Below are positions 22,779 to 34,500 of a stretch of 64,000 bases of DNA, piece after piece. The stretch covers positions 74,254,756-74,318,755 of the forward strand of contig CM060731.1 of the NCBI GenBank assembly GCA_030704615.1. Reading direction: 5' to 3'. Made by a program: the position numbers and the translations under genes. The notes beneath the pieces were generated by a model. It did no database searches. It was not told the origin of the DNA and saw only the letters and a program-made list of their open reading frames with translations. This DNA is from Takakia lepidozioides. Taxonomy: Eukaryota; Streptophyta; Takakiopsida; Takakiales; Takakiaceae. The first letter of the stretch is position 1, and every line of letters starts with the position of its first letter.

Positions 22779-23945
22779 TGCGAGCTGCAACATAGATGTT
22801 TGATAGCAACACATAAGTCGCGGCATCTTGTTCATCCCACTTGAGAATAGATATTGCAGCATGTTCAGCCATCTCCACATTGCCATGGATTCTGCAGGCA
22901 CCAAGCAAGGCCCTCCAAACCATAGCTTTGGTTTCATTAGCATTTTGTTAATGAGCTCCTCTACCTCATCCAATTGCCTCATATGTTCGCGGTGGCAAGC
23001 CGCTTGGTAAATCCTCCGGCATCACATCCTGGTATTTCTCCAAGATCCCCTTGATCCAATCTGGGCTCGGCTCCCTATCGCCTTCTCCCTCCACTTGTCT
23101 TACGTAAAGCAAAAACTGGGGCTCGTGTGGCTCCTCCACGGCCCACTCCTTTGCTGACAGCAGATTTATTCGCCCTCCCACTGGGTTGGGCATTTCTGAC
23201 ACTCGTAAAATTTCGCCACCATTCCCACACAGTAACGTGACTACTCTCTTGTGGCCATCTATAACCGCTCCTGATTTGCTCCTAAAGGTCATCCCCAAAA
23301 TGAGATCCACTCCATCGATCTCGCAAATGGTGAAGTTCTCACGTCCCTCCTAACTCCCCAGCTGAAGAGGAACATCGAACGCCAACCTCGTCGCCAATTG
23401 TGGTTCTCCTTTGGCAGAACGCACTTCAATGGAGCCCACATCACTTGTCGGGAGCCCCAGCTTCCGTGTCGTTGCCGGTGTCATGAAGGAGTGCGACGCT
23501 CCTGTGTCCACCAACAATGACACGTTAGTTCCGGAAATTATCCCACTCACGAACATTAACTGACTCCCTTTTCGCAAGGCGCCAATTTTTTTATACAACT
23601 CACAAGAGTAGTTGCCTACCTTGCAAGTCTTGTTCCATGACACCACATTTCGTTCAGCCATGTTGTCGAACACTCCCTCTGCATCTTCAATACTCCCACA
23701 TTTGGCATACATATCCAGCAAGGCAGTGTTCAGAATGACATCTGGTACCATTCCAGATCTGACAATGTCACCATGGACCTCTTTGCCGTTTTCCAAGGCT
23801 GCCAGGCTCGCACACGCATTGCAAATGCAAACAAACGTGATGTGGCTGGGCTTCACCTCTTCCTCCATCATTTGCTCATATGTCTCCAAAGCCTCGATAC
23901 CACGCCCCTGCTGTGCATATCCATATCCTGCGATCAGTCTGATGA
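22627..23945 (-). pseudogene. PPR pseudogene interrupted by chromoviral pol fragment, minus strand
   Basis: From high to low coordinate: PPR motifs YAQQGRGIEALETYEQMMEE, HITFVCICNACASLAALENG, LLDMYAKCGSIEDAEGVFDN and RNVVSWN (about 23945-23630), then a block of chromovirus pol (23629-22986), then the PPR E/E+ end (MRQLDEVEELINKM, MVWRALLGACRIHGN, YVLLSNIYVAARRWDDSAKV, HTFVVDDKLHPRIKKIHV; about 22982-22627). Only the left PPR part is in frame with the inserted piece. A 1-base deletion after MKPK shifts the E domain. The PPR residues normally lying between VVSWN and the E domain are absent, so the insert replaced roughly 100 residues. Confidence 0.8.
22986..23629 (-). mobile_element. Fragment of the chromovirus (protease and pol linker) inside a PPR gene
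   Basis: 644 bp matching copy 1 positions about 15517-16163 (ACTTGCAAGG... to ...GCCACCGCGAA), without LTRs. It encodes the protease motif [15 protein letters not shown] and runs to the segment just before reverse transcriptase ([17 protein letters not shown]). One codon is deleted and a Trp codon has become TAG (23350-23352). Otherwise the frame is open. Confidence 0.85.
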
Positions 23946-23949
23946 GAGG

Positions 23950-24599
23950 GCAAATCGGGCTGAAATAGTTTGAACAAGAAGTTCCCTCACCACATTGTCC
24001 TTGACTTTGTGTCATGACTGATGGAGGATTAAACCGACCACCAACCAAAAGGACCTCTTGTATATGCTGCTTGTATCCATGGTGGGGTAATGTCCGATTG
24101 GTTTGTGAGAACCACCACGGTGCAGCTGAGCAGCCATAGATTGAAACACGACCTCCTAACACCAAACTGACCCTCCTAAGCACCTTGTAAACACCAAAGA
24201 AAAATACCAAATCGTGATACTAACAGGAAGAGCCAAACTTCTTCACCTTATACATTAAGAGAAAGCCACACCTTGCGATTACGGTTGTCCCACCATCGTG
24301 AAGGATCTTTAAAGAACTCATGCCAGCTCCGCTCCGTGCTCCAAGGTAGACTTTTGTGCCCGAAAATCCGGCAGCATCAACATTTTGCCAAGTTCCTTTA
24401 CGGAGGGGTGCTAATGAGCTTTCAACAACATTCATGCTGATCGCTTTGGGCTCCATTGGACTCTCCACAACGAGGACATACGAACATGTCCAAATGTACA
24501 CAAATGTTAAACCAGCTTATGTCTGCAGTGTGGAGATTTTGGAGTGGTCTCTGAAAACGAGGAGGAGTAGTTGAGCAGCGCCAGTCTTTGGGGACACGA
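23950..24599. other. No recognisable gene
   Basis: An open frame on minus (24501-24220, containing TWQNVDAAGFSGTKVYLGAR) shows no family motif I can name. Confidence 0.35.
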
Positions 24600-24893
24600 T
24601 TTTTGAAAGAGGGCATGATGTATGCTTGGGATGCCATGTAGCATGGGGAGGATGAAGGCATGCAGGGGGGATGGAGGCGATGCCATGCATGAGGGCATGA
24701 TAGGAGGGGGGATGGGGATGCGGGAAAGGGCACATCTCATGTCCTTGCAGCGAGAACATGAGGCGCGGGAGGGCGTGCCGCGTGTGTGCAGGCGTTGGAG
24801 CGGGGGGAGGGGGTTGGGCGTGGGGTGGGGGGGGGTCCACGCTGGCGGAACCGGGCCCTCGCATTCAACTCCAGGGCCCATCTAATGCTTGGC
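24600..24893 (-). repeat. Dispersed ~285 bp repeat, copy 2 (inverted)
   Basis: Reverse-complement relative of 12948-13230 with the same borders (ending in AAAGAGGGCATG at the left, TTAGATGG-type word at the right in opposite orientation). No terminal inverted repeats or target duplications were found. Confidence 0.7.
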
Positions 24894-25962
24894 ATCAACC
24901 ATCACCAGCCCATAGGACCCAAAACCATAGTCTTTGACGCAAACCAATTCTGAACATAGTCTCTATAGAACCCAATTCATTCGAACAGTTTGGCTCCACT
25001 GCACATTAACTGCTGGATTTACATTTTTTTTCATATGTGCCCTTCAATCTCTATCTATCATCGTCCTCGAGTCTCAGACCGGTTCCCGAGAGTGTCCTCC
25101 ATAAAATAAGAACCACTTGCGGATTCCCAAGTCACCCGCATGGCCGTTCTGATTATGTTATATTCATGTAAGTCAAAGCTCCACGCACAAAGAAACATGC
25201 GAACCAAGACAAACGGGAGGTCTCCCCTCCCAAGGGAAACATGCACAAGATCCAACAACCCCCAAAAGCCAATTCCAATAAGAGAATGAGGGCTCTGACA
25301 GGAACATGCACATAGAAATGTACAGAGGACAGGAGGTCTCCCGTCCTTACCCACGCCCTCTAGTCTACAAGAGTCTGACGGGTGTGCTTACGAAACCAAA
25401 ACATGCACATAGTCAGGTAGGGGAGATCTCCCATGGTGATACCTCTCATAACGACATGAGTAATGAATTCCAAAACTGAACAAAGAGTACACAGAGAACA
25501 CAGAGCACAGCCATGATGTCCATCACTCTGACATGAAATGAATAAAAAAAAATGAACCATTTGTATTCATAATTTGCGCTTAGAGAATAGCATCATTGTC
25601 GATGTACATTATCTACAATATCCCAGTTGTAGAACCTCCATACCAGCACCCACTTCTTCACGATCTGCAATACTCACCTCTAGCAGCCACCACTCTTCCG
25701 ACCCAAGCTGCAAATTACACTGGCTGATAAAGTGCACCCTACACCCTGCATGACACCTTCTAAGTCCCAACAATCTGTCCCAGAGTCCTAGCAACGTTTC
25801 TACGTCTTACCACCGTAGCCGGAGGGCCATGTTTGACAAATACGATCACCAAGACGATCCCAACACAACATCCACACACCCGAAGCAGGTACCCAGCCAG
25901 TAGCAGGCTTCTTCCAAAAGGACTTCCAACGAAGTTCATAGATCCTCCAAGCATACGAGCTC
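24894..25962. other. No recognisable gene; weak internal repeats
   Basis: The words AACATGCACATAG and GGAGGTCTCCC recur at about 25190-25250, 25303-25345 and 25396-25435, suggesting old ~100 bp tandem units. No coding motif. Confidence 0.35.
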
Positions 25963-27598
25963 ATGGAAAAAAAAGCTGGCGAGGCAGGAGACCCCCCTAT
26001 CTTGGAATTAGGTCAGAACAATAACTCATCCGACTTGGGGTGGTGCCGAGAGAGAGTGAGGAAATGGTGCACTGTAGACGTGCTTTTCCTCGATTGCCAC
26101 AGTGGCTATATCCTTCCAAGAGATGCGATGGTAAAGAGGGACAGTTCTACTCTCACCCAGCTCCCTAAAGGCACGAAAATTAACCCTCACACAGGACTGG
26201 CCCTGGAATCATATCACATCATAGTCAGATTCGACTATGACACCAACATGGATCGAGCCACAGTTCTGGAGAAGACAAGACGAAGACTTAAGGAGATGGA
26301 TATCCCCCTGGGAAGCACGCGTATCTCTCCAATCCTTGTGTTCACGCAAGCCAAAACCAAACTGTGGAATGGCCTAATCAAGATTGAGATGGCCTTGCTC
26401 TACTGAGGGGGGAGCGTGTGTTCACTCTCGAGCTGTCCAGAGGCGTAAGAGTTATTGGCCATGTGGAGAAAAGCTTCGATCTCGCAGCATCTGGTGACTA
26501 CTTTTCTTTGCATATTGCTAGTGATGCATTTCATGGATGCCTGGGGCATACACTGGCTGTCCAGTTCATTGTAGAAGGCTACATTAGCGGAGATGAATAT
26601 GAGTTCCAGCATGTTGGAAAAAACAAGACAGACACGAAATTTGGGTTCATATATGTCATCTCCGAAGAGACACGGGCGAAGGTGCTGAAACACGGAGTCA
26701 GCTTTGCCAACAACCGCATCAAACCAGAAGTAAGACATACAAACCTGGCAGGCGTACCAACAACCTCCAAAGAGTTTATTGTTGAACGCAATGCTCTTAC
26801 ACTCCAAGTCAAAAACCTCAACTCCTCCAGAACTCGGGCAGAAATAGATGACGTTATCCGAGGGCTGATGGGAAGAAACAATGTGGCGCAGATTTACTCC
26901 CGAGGGAGGAGAAGACAAAACATGAAGGCATAGCGTACATCACATGCCTTAATCCAGCAGTCTACACTCAATGGTGCTACAGACGCAATATACCGCAGCA
27001 TGGTCATTTCATTGACTTCATACCACATCCGCAAAGCCTAAGCGGGTCACTCCCTGTGGCGCCAGAAATTCTCCAGCGGCTTAGCACTGACAACATCAAC
27101 AAGGCACTAGTGCAGACTGTGGAGTCCATCAACATTGCAGCTGCCAAGCCAAAAGATACTATCAGCCGGGCTGAGGTGGACCAGCGCTTTGCTGCTCTAG
27201 ACAAGCGCTTTGCAGAGCACCGCATTACAACAACGGAAGACATGAGCAAATTGGAAAGGCCCTTTGTCAAAACCTTCACCACGTCAAATGCCCTGAACCT
27301 GCAGAATGTGCGCCAGTCCATCACAGCCCACTTCTCAAAGAATTTGGCCAGCTTTCATGAACATGCCAATGAGGCCCTTTGCAAAATGCCACAACTGCTT
27401 GGAGCGATTCTCCCCCCGGATAAGGAGCAGGTAGACACACTAGACCAACTTGCCAAAGATTCAGGAAACTTCAACTTTGTCCCGCCACCATATGATCCTG
27501 AACTACTCTCCCTTACCATGGCAGGGCAGATACCGGCACCCACAGTGGCTGATCGCACAACAACAACGGACATACACATGCAGACCGCCAATGAGTAG
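25963..27598 (+). pseudogene. Unrecognised ORF with an RRM-like segment, broken by two frameshifts
   Basis: Three overlapping frames form one chain: ATG at 25963 to about 26398, 26406 to about 26910, and about 26905 to 27598 (about 540 residues). The middle/last junction reads LTLQVKNLNSSRTRAEIDD, VIRGLMGRNNVAQIY and then HEGIAYITCLNPAVYTQW, a beta-alpha-beta ... beta-alpha order that resembles an RNA recognition motif with RNP2-like (LQVKNL) and RNP1-like (GIAYITCL) strands. The C-terminal part is helical with a proline-rich end. I do not know the family. An RRM-like domain would fit an ORF1 nucleic-acid chaperone of a retroelement, but a host protein is equally possible. Confidence 0.45.
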
Positions 27599-27678
27599 AC
27601 ACATGGGAAGCATGCTTAGCAACCAAGAAAGACTCAACGTAGCTACCACCAAAAACACACTCAGATTATGTCACAGAA

Positions 27679-28854
27679 CTAGACTGACATCTTGTATTTG
27701 AATAGAATTTCCCGACTGGTATTGGGTGGATTCGTCCTCATAAAGTGTTTGACGTCGGAGGTCTTGACCCAAAGAGATTCAACACACTCCAAGTCATCCA
27801 AAGTGATGAGAATTGAGGTGGGCTTGCCTTTTCTGAATATCAGTGGTGTGACACAAGAATCCTTGGGTGCTGCAATGTCTCCAGGGCAGAGCAGCCAATC
27901 AAATCCAGGTTTGGAAATGAGCATGTGTTGAGCACACATTGGTGGAGGATGTGTTGCAAGAAATACCTGTGGGCCACCTCTGGTTGTAGGGCTTGTCATC
28001 TGGATAGATTGAGGAGGTGGGTCTTCACCTAATTTTCCTTAATTTGCCTTTCTTCATTGCGAGCTTCCTTTGCTGGTGGGCTCTGACCTCCTCTTGCATT
28101 GGGTCCCTGTCGATGTCCAAGAGAGGCAGGTCTTGGTCCATAAAGTTCGGAGCCTGTAGCTGAACTGGTTGATCTCCATATGGCTTAGATTGTTTTGGGC
28201 AGGTGGAGTGCGACCCACAAATGGCGGTGGTGCAGCTTGAAAGCTGAATTCAGATCTGTGGCAGGGGCAGCAGGGGGTGATCTCTTGCGTTTTGCTGAAG
28301 GGCAGTCGAACTTGATGTGGCCAACCTCATCTATTGGCAATCTCACATATTGTGGTAGGGCTTCCTCATTGGGCATCATTAGTACGAATTTGGCACTGCC
28401 TGTTTCATTGAGTCTGGAAGCAAATAGTAACTGAGCTCCAGGCTGGATCCTGTCTGAGATTTAGTGTGCACATTAGCGGATCGAACACTGCCAAACAACC
28501 TAGATAAGAGCCTAAGTGGGTGGCTATATCAGGTAGGTTCACCAGGTATTGGTCTGGAATATAGGGTACTGATATAATCCGTGGACTCCACAACTTACTG
28601 TTCCTATGGCCCATTTTGGAAGACCATGGAAAGATATTTACGTCGAAGACTTTTGTGTGTGGGTTGAATGATAGAGCTTGGATGGCAGCTTCCCTAGTTT
28701 CAAAGACTATTGAGAAGAATCCGCGGCCCTTGGCATGACAGAATGTCTGTTTTAGCTCACCCGAGCCCCCGAGGTGTCTTATCGCCCAATCACGTACATA
28801 GGCTCTATTGACTTTCTTCCCTGGAAAGTGAATCATGATGCCATACTCCTCCAT
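27679..28854 (-). pseudogene. DUF4283/ORF1-like retroelement protein fragment
   Basis: An ATG at 28854 opens EEYGIMIHFPGKKVNRAYVR, VRDWAIRHLGGSGELKQTF, HAKGRGFFSIVFETREAAIQ, then WSPRIISVPYIPDQYLVNLP and LGSYLGCLAVFDPLMC. The order resembles the DUF4283-like N-terminal domain found in plant LINE ORF1 and Gag-like proteins. After a stop at about 28408, a basic segment with a degenerate knuckle (GHIKFDCPSAKRKRSPP, near 28320-28270) and further open frames to 27679 follow. Stops show it is dead. It converges on the RRM-like ORF at 25963-27598. Confidence 0.5.
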
Positions 28855-31527
28855 AGATGCCCCTCTTTTAGCGTCAACTCTATTACAGATTTATATGGAA
28901 GTCACTGCACAGAATCATATGTCTAGCTGAAAATTTGGTTTTGTATTTTTGTTTCAATGGATTTGGGTGCAGCTATCTGAAACTCATGGTGCCTCCGCCC
29001 CTCCTCCTGCAGTTGTGAGGGTGCTAAATTACAAGTCATGCAGAGGTATTTGTCCTTTGAAAGCCCCTTACTCTTGTCTTAAATCAAGGAGTAAAGAACA
29101 ATCTTGAGGATCTAAGTAGTTTCACGCAAAGACACCAAAGCTGTCTTCAGTGTCTTGGCCTATTCAGCATTGTACAAGCACCAACTGCGTGCAAATCGTA
29201 TGCGTGACCAGTGTGCAAGACAGCTGTTGGATGTGCCTAACCTTTGTACTGCATGGCCTGGAGGCAATGTATTAGTAACCAAGATGTTATCGAACATTCT
29301 CAGCGATTGTAGTAAAAACTGTACTTTAAGGTCCCAGCTCCCTTTCTGCTGGTGATTGCTCAGCGTGAGCAATCATTGCCACAAAGGCTACCCTTCCTCT
29401 CTACTTTCAGTTGATAAGCAGCCATCACTGTTTGGTTCACATCTGATCCCATTCTCATGAAGGAAAGACATTTGAGTCATCGTCTTCACTTTGTCTCTCA
29501 CATCCACACCAACTTCTGGTCAATTTATGCCTGGCTGTCAAAGCTGACGGGTGGCTGCATACCAAGGGCTATAATAGTGGCGAGAAAATGATGTGTGGGG
29601 TACTGGGCAGGTGCTATTATGTTTGGAGATGCATTGCTTCCTGCAGAATGTCGGCAGCTTGTAGATCGTTGTGCTTCCAGGTTGGCTAGACCCTTGTTTT
29701 ATGCTTGTATTCCTGTTTCCTTGCTCTTATCCCTGAAGTTCTGTCTTGGTGCATAGCTTTGTGTGTAGTGTAGTTTTGCACTTTCCCATGAAGAGTTTCA
29801 CCAAGTTCTTAGCCACATGGAGACCTACTCAAATTATTAAGTGCATACATGTGGAGAATGTACTTACCCTTACATGACATGGGTAACATGCATTGGCCCG
29901 CAAGAAGCCAAACATGTTCATGGTCTATGGCAGTGTGCACATGGCCGCCCTACAATGGTGCCCCTGTTAACCTCCATGCCTTGCACCATCGATTTGGACC
30001 TTCATCCGGCAGCATCCGAAGGGTCATCACCAGTGTCACAGGTGCAGCACCAGTAAACTGTGTGAGTGCATTGGAAGGAAGCAGGAGTAATGTTTGGCAC
30101 GGTTTGCACACAGACCTTATGCCTACTCTTGCGCGAGCACAATCACGGCTACAACAAGCCCAACAAACTTAAATCTCTGATATAGATGAAACATGTCCCA
30201 ACTTGTACTCTCAACGTGCAACAGAGTCGAGGCATGAAAATATAACCAAACAAGAGGCGTGATGAGCAATGCAGCTGTGCTTCATCCACTGAACGCTGAC
30301 ATTGAAATGGGGATAGAAAAAGTATTGCAATTCAATATTGTCGGCATTTGGTGCTGCATCCTGGGGGTCCTCGACATTCAACAAAATCAGTGGGTAATCT
30401 ATGTCCAGCTCTTCCTGGTGCCACCCTTGTGCCACTAGACCAATCCTCATCTGGCAATGGAGGGAGGGAGTTACCTTCGGATGCAGAGAGCTGTCTCGGA
30501 ATTTTGAAAAAGGGCTGTAGGGGGGAGATGGGGCATAGGAGAGGGGGGTACTCTTACTGGAGCATTGTTGGAGAACTTCCTGGAGCGTGCTTGATGAGCC
30601 TGAAAAAAACCCGTCCCTGTTGAGGGTTGGGATCTCCTCTGTTGCGGGTGAACGCCTCCATTGGAGAATCTCGAGTCCATTGAGCCCTTGTGCTGGGATT
30701 TGAAGAATCCTGAGGCCATGATAAGAAGGAGCTTAACTGAAGAGAGGAAGACCTGTTACTAAATACGCACTAGAGAACGCAGACTTAACCTGTGACTAAC
30801 TAAACTGATGGAGATGGTGATTGTAAAAGCGAAAAGGGAGGAAACTTGCAGAACACTTTGATAAATCCTGCAATTAGTGCTAAGCCGAAAGTGAGATTAG
30901 GGGTGACGGGAGTAGAAAGCCAAGAAGAGAGACACTGCCGGAGCGGGAGGCGGCGAGCAGGACGTGAGGCTGGTTCAGCTAGGGATACAGAATGATTAGA
31001 AGAGATGAAAGAGGGAGAAAGAAGAAGCTCGCGGATGAACTATAAGCAAGCCTATGAAGATAAACTTTAGATCTCTGCACCCTTTGAAAATTATATGAAA
31101 ATGAAGCTTGTTCAACGACGAGGCGGAATGAAGGAGAGTGAGGCATAGATCGAAGACCATGATAAGAGAAATCTGTGCGAACGCAAGGGGAAGAGACGAT
31201 GAGACCGTTGGGGGCTGCAGGGCTCCGCCATCGCTCCCTCAATTATTTTCAGAGCAAAAATTAATACATGTCTGCAGGACAACGAGTGACAAACAAGTGG
31301 GCACTGAACATACTAAAGGATTCACTACATGTATGTGTGGTTTAGAATGTATGCAAAAGCATCCATACACTCATACCTCTATGAGAGAGAGAAGAGGGAG
31401 AAACTTTCCAAAGCTATACCCTTACCACTTTCTCAATTAATCCTGAGAAATTTGAATACAATGATGGCATGTGCTTAGGTGGTGCTTAAGAGTGGGCAAA
31501 CTACTGACCAACAAACATGATCAATAT
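28855..31527. other. Mostly unassigned; possible 5' part of the minus-strand ORF1-like gene
   Basis: On minus, 30719-30471 encodes MASGFFKSQHKGSMDSRFSN then a Ser/Pro/Gln-rich stretch, and 30450-30240 an open frame (ELDIDYPLILLNVEDP). Both lie upstream of the ORF1-like fragment in the same orientation but ~1.4 kb away, so an intron or an insertion would separate them. The intervening 28860-30200 shows no motif. This connection is a guess. Confidence 0.3.
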
Positions 31528-34500
31528 TCAACTATTTGTTTTTGAAGTGCGGTCAGTAATCTTCTGAAGAAAATCGACGGTTTTGGTATACGCCGGGTCA
31601 GATCGGCTTAGAGGTTTGCAGGAATTAACGTGATCTGTGCCATCCAGAACCTGTCAAGAAAGCACACACCTATATTAGAGGACACTTACTAAATCCAACT
31701 TTATCATTCAACTTCCAGTGATTATTAGACTGCTGCAACTTGGACCCATCCACCACAGATGTCCTCTGAAGGCCTACTATATTATTCTTGGCTCAGTGTC
31801 TTCTTATCAGATGTACTTGTTAGTCTCCTCTAAATCTATCTTGATAAATCTAGAGACATACTGAAATTTCATGTTGTCATCCTAATCCTCAACGGTACAA
31901 GCACATAAGGGGAGTTACCACAAGATCGCCAAAGCCTGGATATGCAGACTCAATGGGCACAATTTCCAATCTCAGTGCATAACCTCCATAGCCCTCCACC
32001 AAGGGGGTCACCTTTGTCTGCGATCATCATCAAATCAATACCATCAAAGCAATATTAACACCTAAAACAGGGACAATACACCTTCCCTGCGATAGTTGTC
32101 ACGAGTCCCGGAACACAATGATGCTTGAATGCATGGTGATCATGGCTCAGGGCCTTAGTGCTGGATCTAGTTCTCCAACAAGAATTGATAAGAATGAGAG
32201 AGTCCTGTGCACCTCACTGAAGCTGAGAACCTCTACACCACTCTTATGAAGCAGTCGGATGTTGCGGTTAAGCTCTTCCAGCCTGGGTGACCCGCTCCGC
32301 AAGTCCCCTATCTGCTCAACAATGAAGCCCATCACGACTATTAATGTTGTTCTACTTCCAGGGAAAAGCTTGGTAACTTTGCACACACAAAGATGTACTC
32401 ATCGAGCATTGCCTGTGCTCAGTGGGCAATGGGAAACCCTTAACCCTACTGGACACTAACGTTCCCAGAGCCAGATGCTGGGTCTCCATCTACCGGGATG
32501 GAAAAGCCAGGAGTACAACATGAATAGGCCACAGGAAAGGTGAGCTGGGAGACATAGCTGGAGATGAGAGTGACGCAAAGATCCAGAGAAAGAAACAGAT
32601 GGTTTGGGGAACCATGCCAAACCAGTTAACCACATCATTGTGAGAGCATCCCCTTATCCCACAAATGGGGAACAATCTATCAGTATGGACCAATATGTGA
32701 GGCCGATGCCCTTACTGGTAGGGTTTCGACTGGTGGAGAGAACAGACATTCCTCTCCAACCATTCCCCAGTCACCAGGCTCGTTCCTCTCCAAATCCTAC
32801 ACCACACAGACCTGCATGTGACAACGCTGCACATCGCGATAGGTTTTAGAGATATGCCCATGTAAAGGGGGAAAGGAGAAGAGCCTACTGAAGGGGCAGG
32901 TCGTAGGACGTAGCCAATGCGCCAAGGCATGTCAGCAAGCTTGCTTCCAAAATGCGGGCAGCTATAAAATACCTGCTTCGTGCAACAAAAAAAGTTACTA
33001 AATTAGTTTCTGAAAGCATTACAGGCTTAGAAGGATTGTCATGTATGTTCAACAAACCAATAGAAAGCGCTACATGTATTCACATCATTTTGCTATAGTA
33101 CCTTTACACGGACAGTAGTAGGAAAAACACAACACATCAACCCCATTTATATATGTATCATCAATATCCATAACAAAGGCACAAACCACGCTTTGCTCCC
33201 AGTTTGCACTGCTTGTCATCCAAATGGGAATCGAAGTAGTAAATAAGTAAGAGCTGATCACTAAAAATGGTAACCTTCACTACCATACTTGTAATACATT
33301 TCCAGGAGGCCACAAGCTGATTGAAACTTTGGAGGGTATCGAGCTGTTGGTTCAACACCTTTTTGACAGCACATTGTTGCAGAATAGTAAATACATTTTC
33401 AGATAATAGGATATTTAGCATTCTCATCTCTGGTTATCCTGTGTGGAACTGTATCAACGACTACAGGAGATGGTACTGAAGTTTGAGGAAGAATGGATCA
33501 CACTTAGCAAGAGGAAAAGGATAATTGAGACCAACAATGCCAGCCGTTTGCTTCACGAGATGGGCGCGCTTTTCATCATGGCTTGCTTGCAGCAAAAGTT
33601 GCTTCACTACCAGGCCCCCCATGCTGCACCAAGTAGTCATACCCCATATTCAATGAATAAGTCCCTCGGAGAACCAAGAGTACAAGATCTCTCATTCCAA
33701 GAGATGATCTGCCAGTGTATTCTCTTTAATGCCAAGCAGTAAGACACATTTTGAATTTCCACATGCACTTCGGGAGAAAATGAAGAGGAACGCACTTCAT
33801 CTACAGATGCCCATAACAGCAAGGGTTCTGTAAGAGCTATTTGAAAGGATCTACTCCCTCTTCATAGTGAAGGGTTAGTCAGTTCATATGATTGCCTGCA
33901 AGGCATATCTGCTGAATGAGTAAATGTTCCATTGGTTGGGCTCCCCAGAAGGTAGAGCCTGCACATTCAGTCGTCAAATCTGGTAGAATCTACCTTGGGC
34001 CGACATGGTTAGTTTGATTCATTAAAAGTCAAGACAGAGCTCTTCCATGCGTTGACTCATTGCAACATTTATCCCATGAGCCAAAACCCTCTTACAAAGC
34101 AGATCTCTGCATCCATTTGTTGAATGCTACAAGTAGAACCAAAGAGAGGGCAAACCTGTGAGTGACAAAAACAACAGGGCGTTCGCCAACACCTGCAGCA
34201 AGCAGTTTATCTAGCAACATCGAACCCACTTCCTGTGCGAAGCACCAGCCCACATCCTGCCGTCTCAGCAAGTATGCCATGGAAAAGTAGATCAGATGTA
34301 TTTAATGATCTCAACACTAGTATGTAACACAGTCTACTACTCATGTGGAAACGCTGCATTCACGTTGAGCAGTACAAATGGAAAACATGATCCTTGTAAG
34401 ACAAACAGCTACAAAGGTGATCAACCTACTGCAGATGCAACCTCTTTGGTTACACTTCAGCAAAACTCCACACAGACTCTCATTGTCAAGTAGAAGTACC

